A program made the translations under genes and the position numbers. The notes below the pieces were generated by a model. The model had not been told where the DNA came from. It did no database searches and saw nothing but the letters and a program-made list of their open reading frames with translations. A stretch of 64,000 nt of DNA from Anisakis pegreffii (taxonomy: Eukaryota; Nematoda; Chromadorea; Rhabditida; Anisakidae), in the NCBI GenBank assembly GCA_035041965.1, contig JAPYMA010001339.1, positions 1 to 64,000 of the forward strand, read 5' to 3'. Shown here piece after piece: positions 49,501-62,339 of the stretch (its first letter is position 1; every line of letters begins with the position of its first letter).

Positions 49501-52500
49501 GTTCATTCGAACTGAGCATATGAAACGTTACAAAAGTGCACACCAAAGCATAATTGTAACCTCAACGGAAAAGAATGGACAAATCAATTGACGTTTACAT
49601 TTTCCGTCGTTTTAAACGAAATTGTTGCTTTATTGCAATAATTATGATTAAGCGATGAATCGATAGAAAGAAAAAAATTTCGTCTTCGTCGCGGGTTCTA
49701 ATCAAAAACTGCGATACTCCTCGACAAATACTTGAACCAAAACAATCGTTAAATGCACAAATCGTCAATGCAAAAATCGAATTATTTCTAATCCAATTAC
49801 CATAAACTGATCAATTAAACTATTGTCACTTAGATTAGCATTGATCAAACGAATCGCCCTAAACCATATTTCAGTCCTTCAATAGTTCATAATCGCTTCT
49901 TCATCTTAGGTGTTTCAGAAGTGAATTATAAGGAACATTTAAGGGACGTTGTGGCGTGGACGTTTTCAGTGTAGAAACGGTTTAGTGCCAGAACATTTCG
50001 TCTTTGCAAAACACTTTGGTTACATTGCTTTGGGCAATAAACGATTTGCTATTCAGATATTCAAGTAGTGAACTGATTGATGAAGCACACGATGCGTTAA
50101 GGAAAACTGACTAGAAAAGGGATAATAGTAATAAACGAGAAAGTAATAAAATAAATCAATGCAAGTAAAGGGATTTGATCAAATTGAGCTCAATAGTTGT
50201 GTCACTAATCGTAAGTAAGATACAACTGCGAAAAAAGCACAATTTAATAGATGAATAGGAAATAAAATGTAAGAATAAATCAGGTCATAGGACCCTCATT
50301 CAATTTCTACTAAAATCAACTTCAGAAACCATAAAGAAATTCGAAGTCAAAGCTTGTATTGATACGACCTCATACTAATCATTTCTCTTCAACTCCGATT
50401 ATCATAAGCAAAAAATTAACATTTGAATATTCATTCAATCAACAACCATTCTTGACCAATCAAATTGTATGATATTTTATCATACGTAAGGGATTCAGGC
50501 AATCAGCTGCATCATAACGTTAAATGTTGTTAAGCCAAAGTGTTTGACTCTAAAATGAGTTATTCATTTACTTATCTCATTCATTTCGTAATCTTTCAAT
50601 GACCTTTCCTTATCAATATCATCTTATTAATGAGCCGAAATTATGAAATTTCTCAAGAAGTGTTAATCGAAAGGTTATTCCTCAAAAAATTTATCGTAAA
50701 TAAGCGATTTGAACTGTTTCTATTCAAATCTGGCTTATATTATTTGTCATTATTAGTTATCATTTGTTGCGCTACAATGCGAAAAGACGACGAATAGGTT
50801 GTTACTAATAAAGATAAAGCAATAAACGATTTTAGTTTATCGCAAAATGTTCAAAGTTCTATCAGCAATTCTAGTTTCGAAATTTTCCAGTGGACTGTTC
50901 TAGTTTCCGAAGCATTTTTTTCCCAGAATTTTATTGCTTACCAGCTACTTTTAGATGGGCTTAATTCAAACTGATTTTGCAGTCGATTAAAAGACGATCG
51001 AAAAGCCATGAAAATCACAGATCTTCGCGAGCAGATCATATCACTTGAAAACGAATGCCAACGACTCAAAAAGTGCCTTAATTCGGCTGCACCACTCTCC
51101 AGGTTGATGTTTCGAATAACAAGTCTATGTATTAGATGGTAGTCCATCATCATTTGCTGCAAAATGTCATCTTCTTTATTGCTATGATGCCTTCTTTATT
51201 GGTGAAACCGTTGTCGTTGGTGGTTATATGACAGAAAAATTACGAAATTTACGGATACTGAAAGGTATAAGAACTTCCAACTGGATGTATCAATTCAAAT
51301 GCGTTTTTACGTGGTTGCGTAAGATAAAAGCGGAAAAATGAAATCCAAGTGGAGTGTTTTGGCGTGAAACTGAAACCGAATCAATTGAGAGAATCAGTTT
51401 TTTTTTTTCAGAGAACAAACACTGATACATCGTGAACAGCTGAGTACGTTGCATAATTCAGTAGAACAATTGAAGAATGAAAATGAACAACTCAAGAAAA
51501 GACTGGAAAAGATATATCGCGATTCAGAAGCAGTAACTGCATGTAAGCCAACTGATAAATGTTCATTGACTTTGAAATGAGATAAATAAAATGGGTTGTG
51601 CGGAACGATCAAGGAAGATTATTAGTATGTAGTTAAAATTTGTTATGGAAGTTCATAATGAATTTTCATTTGATTTGCAGCATTGTCAACATGCAATCGT
51701 GCTGACTTGATCGCTTTGGTTGTTTGCTTACAAATGCAACTAAAACATCGAAATGGTATGATGCACCGCGATCTACAACGCGTCAATGCATTTGGTCTTT
51801 CAAAGAGACCGATTACGAACCCTTCATTCAAAATTGATGACGAGCAAAAGCAGCGTGAATCGAAACTTGTGAAGGAACTTGATAAAGCTCAGCAGAGAAT
51901 TAGAGCAAAAAGGTGAACAGATGCACTCAGATTCAACACTTCACAGTATGATCGTGAAGTTGTCATGCTGACAAGAGGATGCTACCATTTATCATGCATA
52001 AAGCATTGTCGAAATTTCGCGTTTATTACTTTGAACGCAAGCGATGTCATTAGTATTATATTAGTTAGTTTTTAGAGAGCGTATGCTTCGCTTTTTTCTT
52101 TTAAACTTTTTGATCACTGGTTACTTTCAGTGTGGTTATTCAAAATCTTCGAAAGGAAATCAAAGCACTTGCTGATGAGAAGAACAAGAATGAAGCAGCA
52201 GCTAACGACCGTAAAACAGCAAAAAATCGGTCCGTTCACGGAGTTATTAATAGATAAAGATCATTTGGTTAGCAAAATTATGTTACCATGCCTGCAATGA
52301 ACGTTTATACAAGGGTGGTCAGATGGATAATTCGCCTCACAATAATCACAATTGCATAGAATTAATGACGAAATGAAGAATATTCAGAATATCGTCGATA
52401 CAGCAAAGATGCGCGACCGGTGCTGAGAAGATACGGATATCGAACAAAAAGAATTTATCTGATTCTTTAATGAACACTACAGCAGCTAGTCAACACCAGT

Positions 52501-53537
52501 TGCGAAACAGTACCACGAGCGGCAATCAGCAGTCGCTATTATCCAATCATACCACTACTATGGCCAACTCCTTAACGCCGGTTCACTCGACAGACCTAAA
52601 GAATCTAGTCAATGCAAGGTAAAACTTCTTCTTTTCGTTCGCAAATTCCGGCAATCGGTTAATCAGATTTCCGTTTGTCCGATGAAACAATATGAATTGC
52701 GCGCTTCGTGCTCTTAAAATAAGTTCTTGATCTTAAGTGAACCATCAGCGTCTCGTCAATCAACCGCTTCAAATTCTGATTCAAGTGCATCAAAGTCTGA
52801 AGATTCAACTTCTTCTGTATCGTCATCATCGACTCCGAGTCATCGTACACTCAGAAATCGTGCATCTGAATTGTCGGTGTCGACTGATGAGGAAGTGCAT
52901 CGAAAAGCCGAAGAGATACGGTACAAGAACGCTGCAAAAACAATTCAGAAGCAATGGCGTCTGCATAGTAATAGGCCACAACAACCGAACAGTTCAGAGG
53001 CGACGGATAGGTGTGATATGTCATCAAGTGCTTCCGCAACAATAACGCAAGTAAGCCATTTGTTTTTCTTGCAGTAAAATCATTACAGAGCTCGCTCACT
53101 TTCTGCGCTTTTCGCAGATAAGAAAGCACATCTAGTAAATCCATTCACCGTATTTTTGACTGAAGTATATGGGGAGCCGTTTGCGCCTGCTCTCTTTAGG
53201 TAATGCTGGTTTTGCATAGTGCCGTCTATTTATTACGACTTGTTTATTCATCCTGACGTTGACCTCAACAATAATAGTAACAATATTTAGCGTTAGTATC
53301 CTTGAATTTTTGATGTTTCTGGAATGCTTGGATTGAGATTTATAAAGAAGCGATATGACATGCTAACAACCGATTCAGCACAAAATCTTCGCGTTTTACT
53401 GCCTCGTAATTTGCACTTTCTTGAATGAATAAATGTTTGCTTAGGATAAGATGCGCGATGGAACGGCACTTGATTTCGTTATCGACATGGTCTCGTCTCA
53501 CTTTACACGACTTCAACTCCTTGATAAACTTCAGTAA
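46540..53537 (+). CDS. IQCE: IQ motif-containing protein E orthologue
   Basis: Thirteen exons: 46540-46744, 46928-47095, 47668-47765, 48004-48094, 48173-48211, 49256-49340, 50983-51102, 51412-51542, 51681-51912, 52131-52229, 52388-52618, 52738-53050 and 53445-53537. They sum to 1905 nt, 634 aa, with consistent phases. The start MGDVIKKRSS opens a disordered region. The first coiled coil, SREKIDDLQEKLMNMKR leading to NNVLKTRLRRCANEAAKKD, matches human IQCE (REKEDMYDEIIELKK...MRTKLRRLEEENSRKD). LSTLHNSVEQLKNENEQLKK matches its LSRSVQELTEENQSLKE. A Ser-rich stretch precedes one IQ motif near residue 570, AAKTIQKQWRLHSNR, which fits IQxxxRxxxxR, so calmodulin binding is expected. The tail ends VSSHFTRLQLLDKLQ. 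In vertebrates IQCE with EFCAB7 anchors the EVC-EVC2 complex at the ciliary base in Hedgehog signalling. Exon 11's acceptor is the least certain. Confidence 0.87.
48616..48791. repeat. CGAA/TTCGG-rich inverted-repeat element in an IQCE intron
   Basis: The left end reads TAAAGTTGGATTACTGG; the reverse-complemented right end reads TAGAGTTGGGAACCGAAGG. The interior is full of ACCGAATTTCGGT-type words, GGTGGCCAC/GTGGCCAC and CGATCGATAGC. It resembles the 2.9-3.1 kb repeat. The flanks (CTACAATG and ACTTACCG) do not form a good duplication. Confidence 0.4.
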
Positions 53538-55154
53538 TTACAATACTGCTTGTCATCAGCACGGTTACTCATCAAATCGATCGATGTCTACTTTGATACG
53601 TCGATTGATAGATATTAGAAGAAATTTACGACGTGATTGCACAATAACATATCATGTCAAACTGAATTCCATTTATTATTGGAAGGTGTGAATAATATTT
53701 AAGAGAACGTTCAATTATAGTTATAAAATATTGCATTCTTGCGTAACAAAACTGAATTGCCATTCCGAACATTCCTTTATATATGTTCGTCTTTATTTGA
53801 GGCAACAACAAAATGAACAAATAAAAACAACAGAATATATATTCTTTACTATTGCTCTTATTCTGAAAGGCTCATGATACGATGAAGGAGAATCAAAAGC
53901 AACATGAAAAACACACAGCAAAACCCAAAATTGATGTATATTTAAGTTGAATACTTGATGAATTTCATCTGATCATTTCTTAGACGGAACAATACGTTGG
54001 ACAATCAAATGTTGATATGATTATGACAGGAATATCGCATAAAATGCTTTCAATTACATAAATAAGCAAGAAACATCAGGGACCACAGACGTATATGTGT
54101 GCATATCAAACAACTGTCATCGATATCCCAATAACGCATGCAGAGGCTACTTCGCTTATAATGATTTATTTACATTTGGCCTCGACAGACGTTTCTGGAG
54201 CAGTAAAGAAATCACAAATGAAACAAATGCCTCAAAATGTTGCCTCCCGAGCTGCAGATCTAAAAGTAATCTGTGTGAGATTTCGCCCAAAAAATATTGA
54301 TCTGTAAGGTCGTTAATTCATTCCTTTCGACCTTTCAAACCAATTGTTTTGGAATGAAATTTCACAGGCGTTGTTTTTTAGGTCAAAAGACATTTTTTTA
54401 TGAGCGGAGAATTGCACTTTCCAGAGTTTCATTTTTTTCCATCCAAAAATTTGTTTCTTCAAGTTGAATACAAGTATTTTCTTTTGAAGGCGTTCGTTCA
54501 ATTGAATACAACTTTTGTTCGTTGAAAATGAAAGCGATGCAATTGTTTTTGATGATCATGTTTAATGAATGCTAACATCCACGTGTAAAAGAATTGTCAT
54601 TATGAAATCACCAATAATGATGTCATAATGAATAATCATCACTCAAGGGTCTCGAATAGCGAGTTCGCGACCTTCTCCATTTTCAATCAGGTCATATGAC
54701 TAATGCTGAAAAAAGGATCTACAACATTTCTTCACCGTTAACGAAATTTTTCATAATTTGTGAAAAGTTGAACGTATTTAAATGTTTGAAATAATAACTG
54801 AACATGACAGCAATTTCAGAAAAATAAACCTCGATTAGATGAATTTGACAGTTTGAAATCATTCATGACGAAAGTTTTTTTCGGGATTGAAACGCATTGA
54901 AATGTGTATTATGCTCATTTAATGTGAGAGTCTGAACAACAAAATGCAGCACAATCATCATAATAGTAACCTTAAATGACATTATTATTTTTTACTTAGC
55001 AGATGCTCTGACTTGGTGAAATGGTAATTACATGTAAAGCTATCATCATCCTAACAATCAGTAAAATTACCTGTGAATAGATTGGCGTCAAAAGAAATGT
55101 TTAAGGAGCATGCTCCACGAATAAACGAAGAATCGTCAATGAGTCGTCAGTCAA
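53538..55154. other. Intergenic, downstream of IQCE
   Basis: An AATAAA occurs at about 53819, some 280 nt after the IQCE stop, and may be its polyadenylation signal. The rest is AT-rich with no supportable exon. Confidence 0.4.
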
Positions 55155-55370
55155 TCAAACATTGAGAACGATATTCGTGCTTCGTTTCTGATGAATGGTA
55201 TGGTCGTTGAAATGTACAAATTTATGCGACCTTGAACAACACGTACCACCAAGTGGATTTCTTCGAATCACGAAATAGTCGAGTAATAGAACAATTACTA
55301 GCAACAAAAAACATGCTCCGAATGCGTAACAAGCCCATATTGGAATACCCATGAGCTGACCACTCATCAT
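55155..55370 (-). CDS. Possible 71-aa single-pass membrane protein
   Basis: An uninterrupted frame starts MMSGQLMGIPIWACYAFG and runs through a strong hydrophobic helix (ACFLLLVIVLLLDYFVI), then RRNP and a basic, His-rich tail (RSHKFVHFNDHTIHQKRS). The single helix followed by positive charges is plausible for a small type III membrane protein. It is unspliced, has no recognised homologue, and a short hydrophobic frame can arise by chance, so the call is weak. Confidence 0.3.
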   Translation of the reverse strand: MMSGQLMGIPIWACYAFGACFLLLVIVLLLDYFVIRRNPLGGTCCSRSHKFVHFNDHTIHQKRSTNIVLNV

Positions 55371-57733
55371 GCAGCACCAATAACACTCGCAATCTTTTCA
55401 TAAACAAGCAGTATGATAGCACATTATGATCGTTACTGCTATCGGTCCACCTATAACGTTCGAATTAATACGAAACCGTAGTTATATTCTTACGATTCAA
55501 CGAAAGACTAACTATATAAAGTATGATGATAAGAAGTTAGCGATAGCAAGAATTCCAAATAAGTCTTCTCAAGCTCCAATAAAACTCTTAAAATGGAGAG
55601 CAAACGCAAAAAAATTTGATTGCTTTGTTCTGTGCAATCAGTCAAGCGAATGCATGATAGCATTAATTTATACACTGCCCGAGAAATGGAAATTGGGTTG
55701 GTTGTACATGCCTGCTGCATGACAAATGTTGTCACATCAATAATAAAACTAATTAAGGCATTATGTGATATCCATAAATCGATCTACATCATCATTAAAA
55801 TTGCACGAATTGAAAGATGAAGGAAAGAGAGAAATATCAGAAAGCACTGATTGTGTTTCTTAGTACTATTCGAGACAACTCGTCAAATAGATGCTCGGAG
55901 CAGCATTCAACCTCACCTAGACGATGCTATCCTATCGAATGTTGTATACGAATCTATCTATCCATCGTCTATGACAACGATGCGCCTAAGGCTATTGTTC
56001 CTCGTTTCCGTTCCTGCAAGCAGCGTCACTCTAGCACAACATATAGACAATAACGTGCAACTAACTAAGATCAATAGCTGTTGAAAGTGCTGCTATGACT
56101 GATTAACCGAAGATTATAGGTCACTGGCTTCAGGCAAGAGCAATTTCGATGAATATTTTATAGCAAGAACTGAAGCGAGAATGATGAAGAGCTGCCTGCA
56201 TGACATGTTACGTGCATCACTCCTCCGCACATTTGTTGTTGAAGGAGTGATGCACATAACATTGTCGGTGTCGTTGTTTTGTGAACAGCTTACTGGTAGT
56301 GACGAAGTTTTAAAAGATAGTTGTTTATCATATTTTAATTAATTCTATTGTGCCATACGCACGTATTCACTAAAGCAATTAGCCGTGCCATTATTCAAAC
56401 AAAAACATCATCATTCTAATTACATCGATGAAAGAATTTTCTCCCCCTCATCGAAATGGTATCAGCGCCATTTCCAAAACGATGATTACTCTTATTTTCC
56501 TAAACAACTTTCGAACCATTTTTTCTCAGTTACTAGAAAGTATGTATCTATCAGTAAGAATAGCGAGGACGAAAGAAAAAATGACTGTTGATCCGTTGAG
56601 TTTTCGCATCGCTTTTGTCAATATAGCAACCATGCAATAGGATTCTGATGATGAAAAAGTTTCAGAGATCATTGCTGAAAGATTGAGCGAAGATGAGTGA
56701 GAGGTGGAATGCTGATCAACCCAAACAGCAATTCGATTGAAATGTTAAGCACATTTGAGCGCTCTATTTCTAAATGCATATATCCATGAATTTCTTTAGA
56801 TGCATCAGAAAATGCAGGAACATGTGATCTTTGGTAAGCAGCCCTTATGTGAGAAGACTTACCTCCATTAATTATAAGTGGTTTGTTGTCGTGTAACGTT
56901 TGCCAATTACTGCGACGAGTTTTTGATGCTTTCTATCTCATTTGTTTAAATGAATGGTTGTTGGAGCCGGTAGTGTCAATTAGCCTTGTTTCTTTTGGGT
57001 TTGGTTCACTCGAAGTGGCCTGTCTTTTATTTCATATATGTTTTTACTTGCGTGTGTGGTTAATGACACATCGCAGTGCATTCACACATCGATCGAATGA
57101 ATGATCAAGAGAGGATATATGGTATCCGTCGGCGATAAAGACGACAATATGAGAAGACTCGAAAATTTAAGAGAAAATGCAAATGAATAATCGAAGTGAT
57201 CGATGAGCATTTGATAAATGAATTGATAGATGATAGCATTCGACGAATGGTGCATGAGTAAACTGTCATTTTTCATGAGATAATAGATGAAGAAAGTGTT
57301 CAGTGAAAGGAAGAAGAAACTTTTGCCGTCGTCGTGCAATCAGTCAGCTTGTATATGCATCGGAAAGCGTGAAATGCAATTTCGAAGAAGTACTTTCACA
57401 ATGGCAACATCATCAAAAATATCAACGAATCAGCAAATGCCAGCACATACCATCAAAATATTTTGCGAAAGTGATTTTTCAAAAAAAAAATCAAAAAGAA
57501 AAGAAAAACAATAAACACGGTGGAGGTCTTTTATCTGATAAAGTGTATGATGAGAAGATTTTTGCTGAAAATGAGAAGCTTTCACAAGATAGAGAAACAA
57601 CAGAAGTGTTGGTGTCTCGGAGATGAATGTGCTCAGATAAATGCTTGCTACCTGATGGGCGATGCAGTACGTTAAGCAGAAGCAAATCATTATCATCTGC
57701 TGTCGTCATAAACGTTAATAATAATTCATTGTG
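55371..57733. other. Intergenic region upstream of the ligand-gated channel gene
   Basis: 2.4 kb without a recognised gene. Overlapping open frames on the plus strand at 55.4-56.6 kb and 57.3-57.6 kb look non-coding or are unresolvable. The only clear structure is the hairpin at 56.2 kb. The channel gene's promoter must be near the right end. Confidence 0.4.
56201..56266. ncRNA. Candidate pre-miRNA-like hairpin
   Basis: Arms 56206-56224 (TGTTACGTGCATCACTCCT) and 56243-56261 (AGGAGTGATGCACATAACA) pair over 19 nt; the single C/T difference gives a C-A mismatch on the plus strand and a G-U pair on the minus. The stem extends about 4 bp further past a 1-nt bulge, with an 18-nt loop. This is about the size of a small pre-miRNA. 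I do not recognise a known miRNA family in either arm, and an old foldback repeat would look similar. Strand is unknown. Confidence 0.3.
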
Positions 57734-60700
57734 ATGGTCGTAATACTGGTGATGCTCTTATTAGTTAATGTCGCTTTGTGGCTTCAAGTTCAAGCAATTG
57801 TTCCAACAAGAATGGAATATGCAAATCTTGAGCAAGAGATTAGTGTGAGTAATCTCTGATCTGATAATACTAGACTAATGAAATCAAAAATTAGCATTCT
57901 GATGATTGATTGGATTTTATTTGATCATTGAATGATTAACAACAAAATGATGGTGATCAATTAATGAATTATTCTAGAAGGTATATGGATCATCTGCCAA
58001 GGCGCCGCCATTCACCTATGTTCTTGTGACGAATTTTATCACTCTAACGAAAATTGAAAACATTGCTGTGGATGAGCTGATCCTCTATGGCGATATACAA
58101 CTGGTGAGCGACAAATTTACAATTTTTTCCGGGTGTTTCTTATACGACGAGTTAAGTCATTGTGTCATCCACTATCCATTGTTACACCAATCGATTTATG
58201 CCCAAATACATTTGCACGAACTTAGTTCCTTCCCAGCTGCAACAATCCATTCAATCACATGTGATTATTGTTCATAAGTCATGAGTGAACAGCAGTTAGT
58301 GCTAAATGCTGACAACATTTCAGTCGTACTATTTCCCCTTTTCATTCGCTGCTTTCTGATGGATGCAACGATAACATGTATGCAATTGATCACTGGTTAG
58401 CACAGAAGACTCTTTAAACAACTGATTATGAAGTGTGAACATTTCAACGTTATGTAGCAACGTTCAGTAAACAACTATGCTATAGAATGCGAATGCGCTT
58501 GACTTGACTGTTCCAAATTGGGTTCTGTGTGTTTTATCATGAAATAACAATGAAATTTCGTCATATTCAATGAGTTACTATGGTAATAAGTCCTCGAAAA
58601 AGTTGGAAGTCGATATAGCATCGCGTGTGCCGTACTTTTTGTTGATACTTTCTGCTGGGTTGCTGAATTGAAAATTTTGAAAATTGAAAAATGATTTTGA
58701 ATTGAGCATATCACAAAGAAAAATGATATTATATGAAGTGTTCATCTGAAGAAGAACAAGGTTTGAAAAATGGGTAAGCAGCAAATGGTTGTTTCAGAAG
58801 TGGCACGATGAATCGATAGCATGGGATCCAAGAAGTTTCAAGAATATCACCTATACTCTCCTGCACCCAACGACAATCTGGTATCCACGACCGCAGTTCC
58901 TTAATATTCGCTACACGACTAACGATCAGTTGATCGAGGTCGATTACAAAGGAAAATGTCAATGTCGAATACATTTCTCCATTACAATAATGCGAACATT
59001 CGCTCAACGAATTCTCCTCCAAATTCAAGTCGGTGAAGACGAAGCCTCTGTCATATTAAGGTAGCATTAGTGCAAAGCTCTAGTATTTGTGCTTGCGTAT
59101 TCCTCAGATTCACACACTTTTGTTCGAAATATTCTTTATGTTAGTTGATTTGATATGCACAAGCACATTGATTTTGGAATGTGTATTTTCATCACTTTTG
59201 TTTGCCTATTGTAATGCAGTCATGATAACTACAAGTATCATTTATCAGTATCAGCATCTATTTCACGTTTGATGCAAACTAGAATTTGCTGTCATCGTTC
59301 TACGACGAATCATTCACATAACCTCGTTTCACCATCTAACTGTTAGCTAATTCATTGCTTGCCTGTCTTTGGCTCATTGAGATTCACGAATGTTTGTAGA
59401 AATTCAGATCTTCGTCTAAATTATTCGATTTAAAAAATTAAAATCAGTGTATCTCGAATATATGCAAGATAAGCATATTATTTCTATGCATCATTTTCGA
59501 ATGTCGAAAATAATCATAGAAAACATTTGAGAGCGATGAGAAAAAGAGAACAGTTTCATGCAGCGTTCGTTTCTCTTAATCCTACGTAACTTGGGAGCAC
59601 TGTTTTTTATTGAGTCCCATTCACTATTAATAAATTCATGCCCTTGTTTAAATTTGTTCTGTGTGGTACAGCTATCCTTACGAATATGCGATATTCGCAG
59701 GTTCACCAAATTCATATGTGTAACAATGTCATCAATAGTTTATCCCAGATGAGAAACACAGGAAGAGCAGTTGGCAGCATCATATCATATCGTTTGCTGA
59801 AGCAGCGATTAAGATAACTATTCAGCACCTGAAATGATTATTGAATACTGCGTAGCTGAAAGGAAACATGTTGCAAGCTGAAGTAAGCCGCATAGATAAG
59901 ACAAAGAATGGAAAGTTTCAAAGTCCTCTTCAATGCGATCAGTGTTTTTACTACACTCAAATAACGCCATTTACAAATATTTTGTATGGGGAGGCTTATC
60001 GAGTGTAATGGTGCCTATAACAAGCTTTCAGATGTGAACGCACATTCTGCTAGAAAATGGTACTCTCTATCATCCAAAAATACGGAAATACATTTTCAGA
60101 TATTTTCGAATTGAGATTAAGATATTTGCGAAATGCGTTCCTAACTGTCTGCAAACGAGAGTTGAAATTTTGGTTTCGAAGGTACACATGATTTTTTCGA
60201 AGTGCGATTAATTCTCAGAGGTTTTGAAATTTCAAGCGATCCTATTTGTTTTAGTTCACAAACTATGTCTTGGGAATCGCTGGTATTAGTCACTGAACTG
60301 TTTCAGAATTGAGGATTCAAGAACATTCGAAGAAGATTTTTAGTGTAAAGATATTAAGTGATATTTTCAGCCCTACGCAACTAAAAGTGGTCGAACCGTC
60401 GGCATTAGAAGGTAACGCCATCAAGATTGCATTCGTTGACCAATGGCACGACAGACGGTTCGTTCTTGCAGTTGTATATCAAATTCGAATATGGATTCGG
60501 ATCAAAAGCTCAATCTGAGAATGTCAGGATTCCAAAGCAGACGCGAAGCCTACTGTAGATGTCGATTATTTCAGGTTATCCAATGTACTTAACATTTTAC
60601 TGAATCTCTCTCAACAGTGCAGACGGGACGTTAAAGTAAGTTACTTGGTAAACAATATTGATTGATGATCGAAATAATAAGATTCAATTTTAGCGTTTTG

Positions 60701-62339
60701 CTCACTCTTTAAAATTGATCCAAATTCTCACCTTAGCAATGAATTATTTTTACTATTTACTGGTGTTAATTCTTTTATCACATTTAGATCTATCGTTGTT
60801 TTGTCCATTGATCATTTGAGCATCAATTTGTGCTCGTATATGTTTCAACTGCAAATTCAGTATCAATATCCTAATAAATGAAGAGATTATTCAGAGAACA
60901 TTGATGAAGTTTTCACGTTTCGTTGCTCAAATGAGCACATTTCTGGTAAAACCTCAAAATGTGCATCGTATTACGATTGCCCTACTATCAACATTACTAG
61001 CATTGAAAGAACACTCGTTTGTTGATTGCATTCGTCCGTCAGGTTCTTTATTGTTGTTATAAGTTGCATATTTCGATTAATTTTCGTCACCTTTTAACTT
61101 CTATCTCAATCCGTCCCTCATGCAGAAAAAACCCGTTTCTTTCTTCTCAAACAAAGAATATCTGTCAACCAACTCGATTCCGTTAGATTTAATAATTCTG
61201 GCAAGGTTCTAGCAGTGACTCCGCTGGTCAAGGCCAAAAAAAACTAATATATGTGATGCACGATAATCAATTTCATAAGTGCCTCACTTTTGACGACATC
61301 AACGATGATGACCTTGTTCATAATGGTTAACGAATAGCAAAACAACAAACAGCAACGAACAAACAAAATTGCCACTAACTCAATTATGCATTATTCATTT
61401 ATCTGCTATTGCTGTCAAAATTTATTGCAACTGAGAAATAGAGGAAAAGCTGAAATTGTTTTACATTATCTATTCATCTATCTATGGATACAAACGGAAT
61501 TGAGTTTCATCAAGTTGCAGATCAAATAATCTCACTAATTCTCTTTATAATAATCATCAGTGAAACGTTCATAATTGTTGGTTTGTATCGTTTATACGAA
61601 TGGATACAAATAAGGCGCATTCGACGAGATGAAGACGACAATAATCTATCATCGCTCAGTGACAATCTTATCCCACTCCGATCAGTGCTCACAACAACAC
61701 CATTTTTTAGACAGCACACTCACGAAAATCTATCGTTTCATCAGCCCAGTCAGCAGCAGCATACTCATATCAGATCGAACCACTCTTCAACAAGGCCACA
61801 ATCAGTCATTCTATCATCAGAAAATTTCACCTTCCCATCTTCTATCACTAATGATACCAACAACAATGTAAGTAAGTGCCTCTCATCCTGTTGTTTCATC
61901 AACTCGGTTGTTTCACCTAACTGAATAACATTTGCAAAATACATACTTGAATATATTCATACTCATGAGCGTTTACTTGGCAGCATTGATGAGTTAGGCT
62001 CAGAAACAAGAATACGTAGTAAAGTACCTAGCTCAAAGACGTGGTTGCACTCATTGAAAATCGTGAACTGAATACTTCAACTTTAAGTATAAATCGTTAT
62101 CATCAATGTTTATTTAGCACTCAAATGGTTCGTATTGAATTTCACATCATACAGGCGTTATATTTTTGTTTATTGCGATATGAATGATATTTTTCTTTCA
62201 GCACCAACAACAACAACAGCGACAACATTTAATAGAGGTTCAGATGAATAACATTTTAATGAAGTTAATGATTGCGGATCGGTTGTGTGCAGTTGGAACT
62301 AGTATTTTTTGTGTTGTATTCGGAATAATCTTTGTTTGA
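57734..62339 (+). CDS. Highly divergent Cys-loop ligand-gated ion channel subunit
   Basis: Tentative exons: 57734-57844, 57978-58103, 58798-59060, 60100-60181, 60371-60411, 60472-60574, 60618-60635, 60694-60762, 60895-61042, 61521-61867 and 62202-62339. They sum to 1446 nt, 481 aa, with consistent phases. A signal peptide (MVVILVMLLLVNVALWLQVQA) is followed by the ligand-binding domain: KIENIAVDEL and KWHDESIAWDPRSFKNITY then TTIWYP, which match WxDxxLxWDPxxF and IWxPD of nicotinic-type receptors. YCRC could be loop C. M3 (SLILFIIIISETFIIVGLYR), a Ser/Gln-rich loop with HQQQQQRQH, and M4 (MIADRLCAVGTSIFCVVFG) are clear. The Cys-loop segment (GKCQCRIHFSITIMRTF) lacks FPFD and a second cysteine at the expected spacing. 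The M2-like segment (RITIALLSTLLALKEHSFVD) has charges in mid-helix. The middle exons are the weak part. It may be a real divergent subunit or a decaying one. Confidence 0.7.

Noticed and set aside
57303..57626. A 107-codon Lys-rich plus frame just before the channel gene
   Set aside because: It overlaps another open frame in A-rich sequence and shows no domain, splice or start context.
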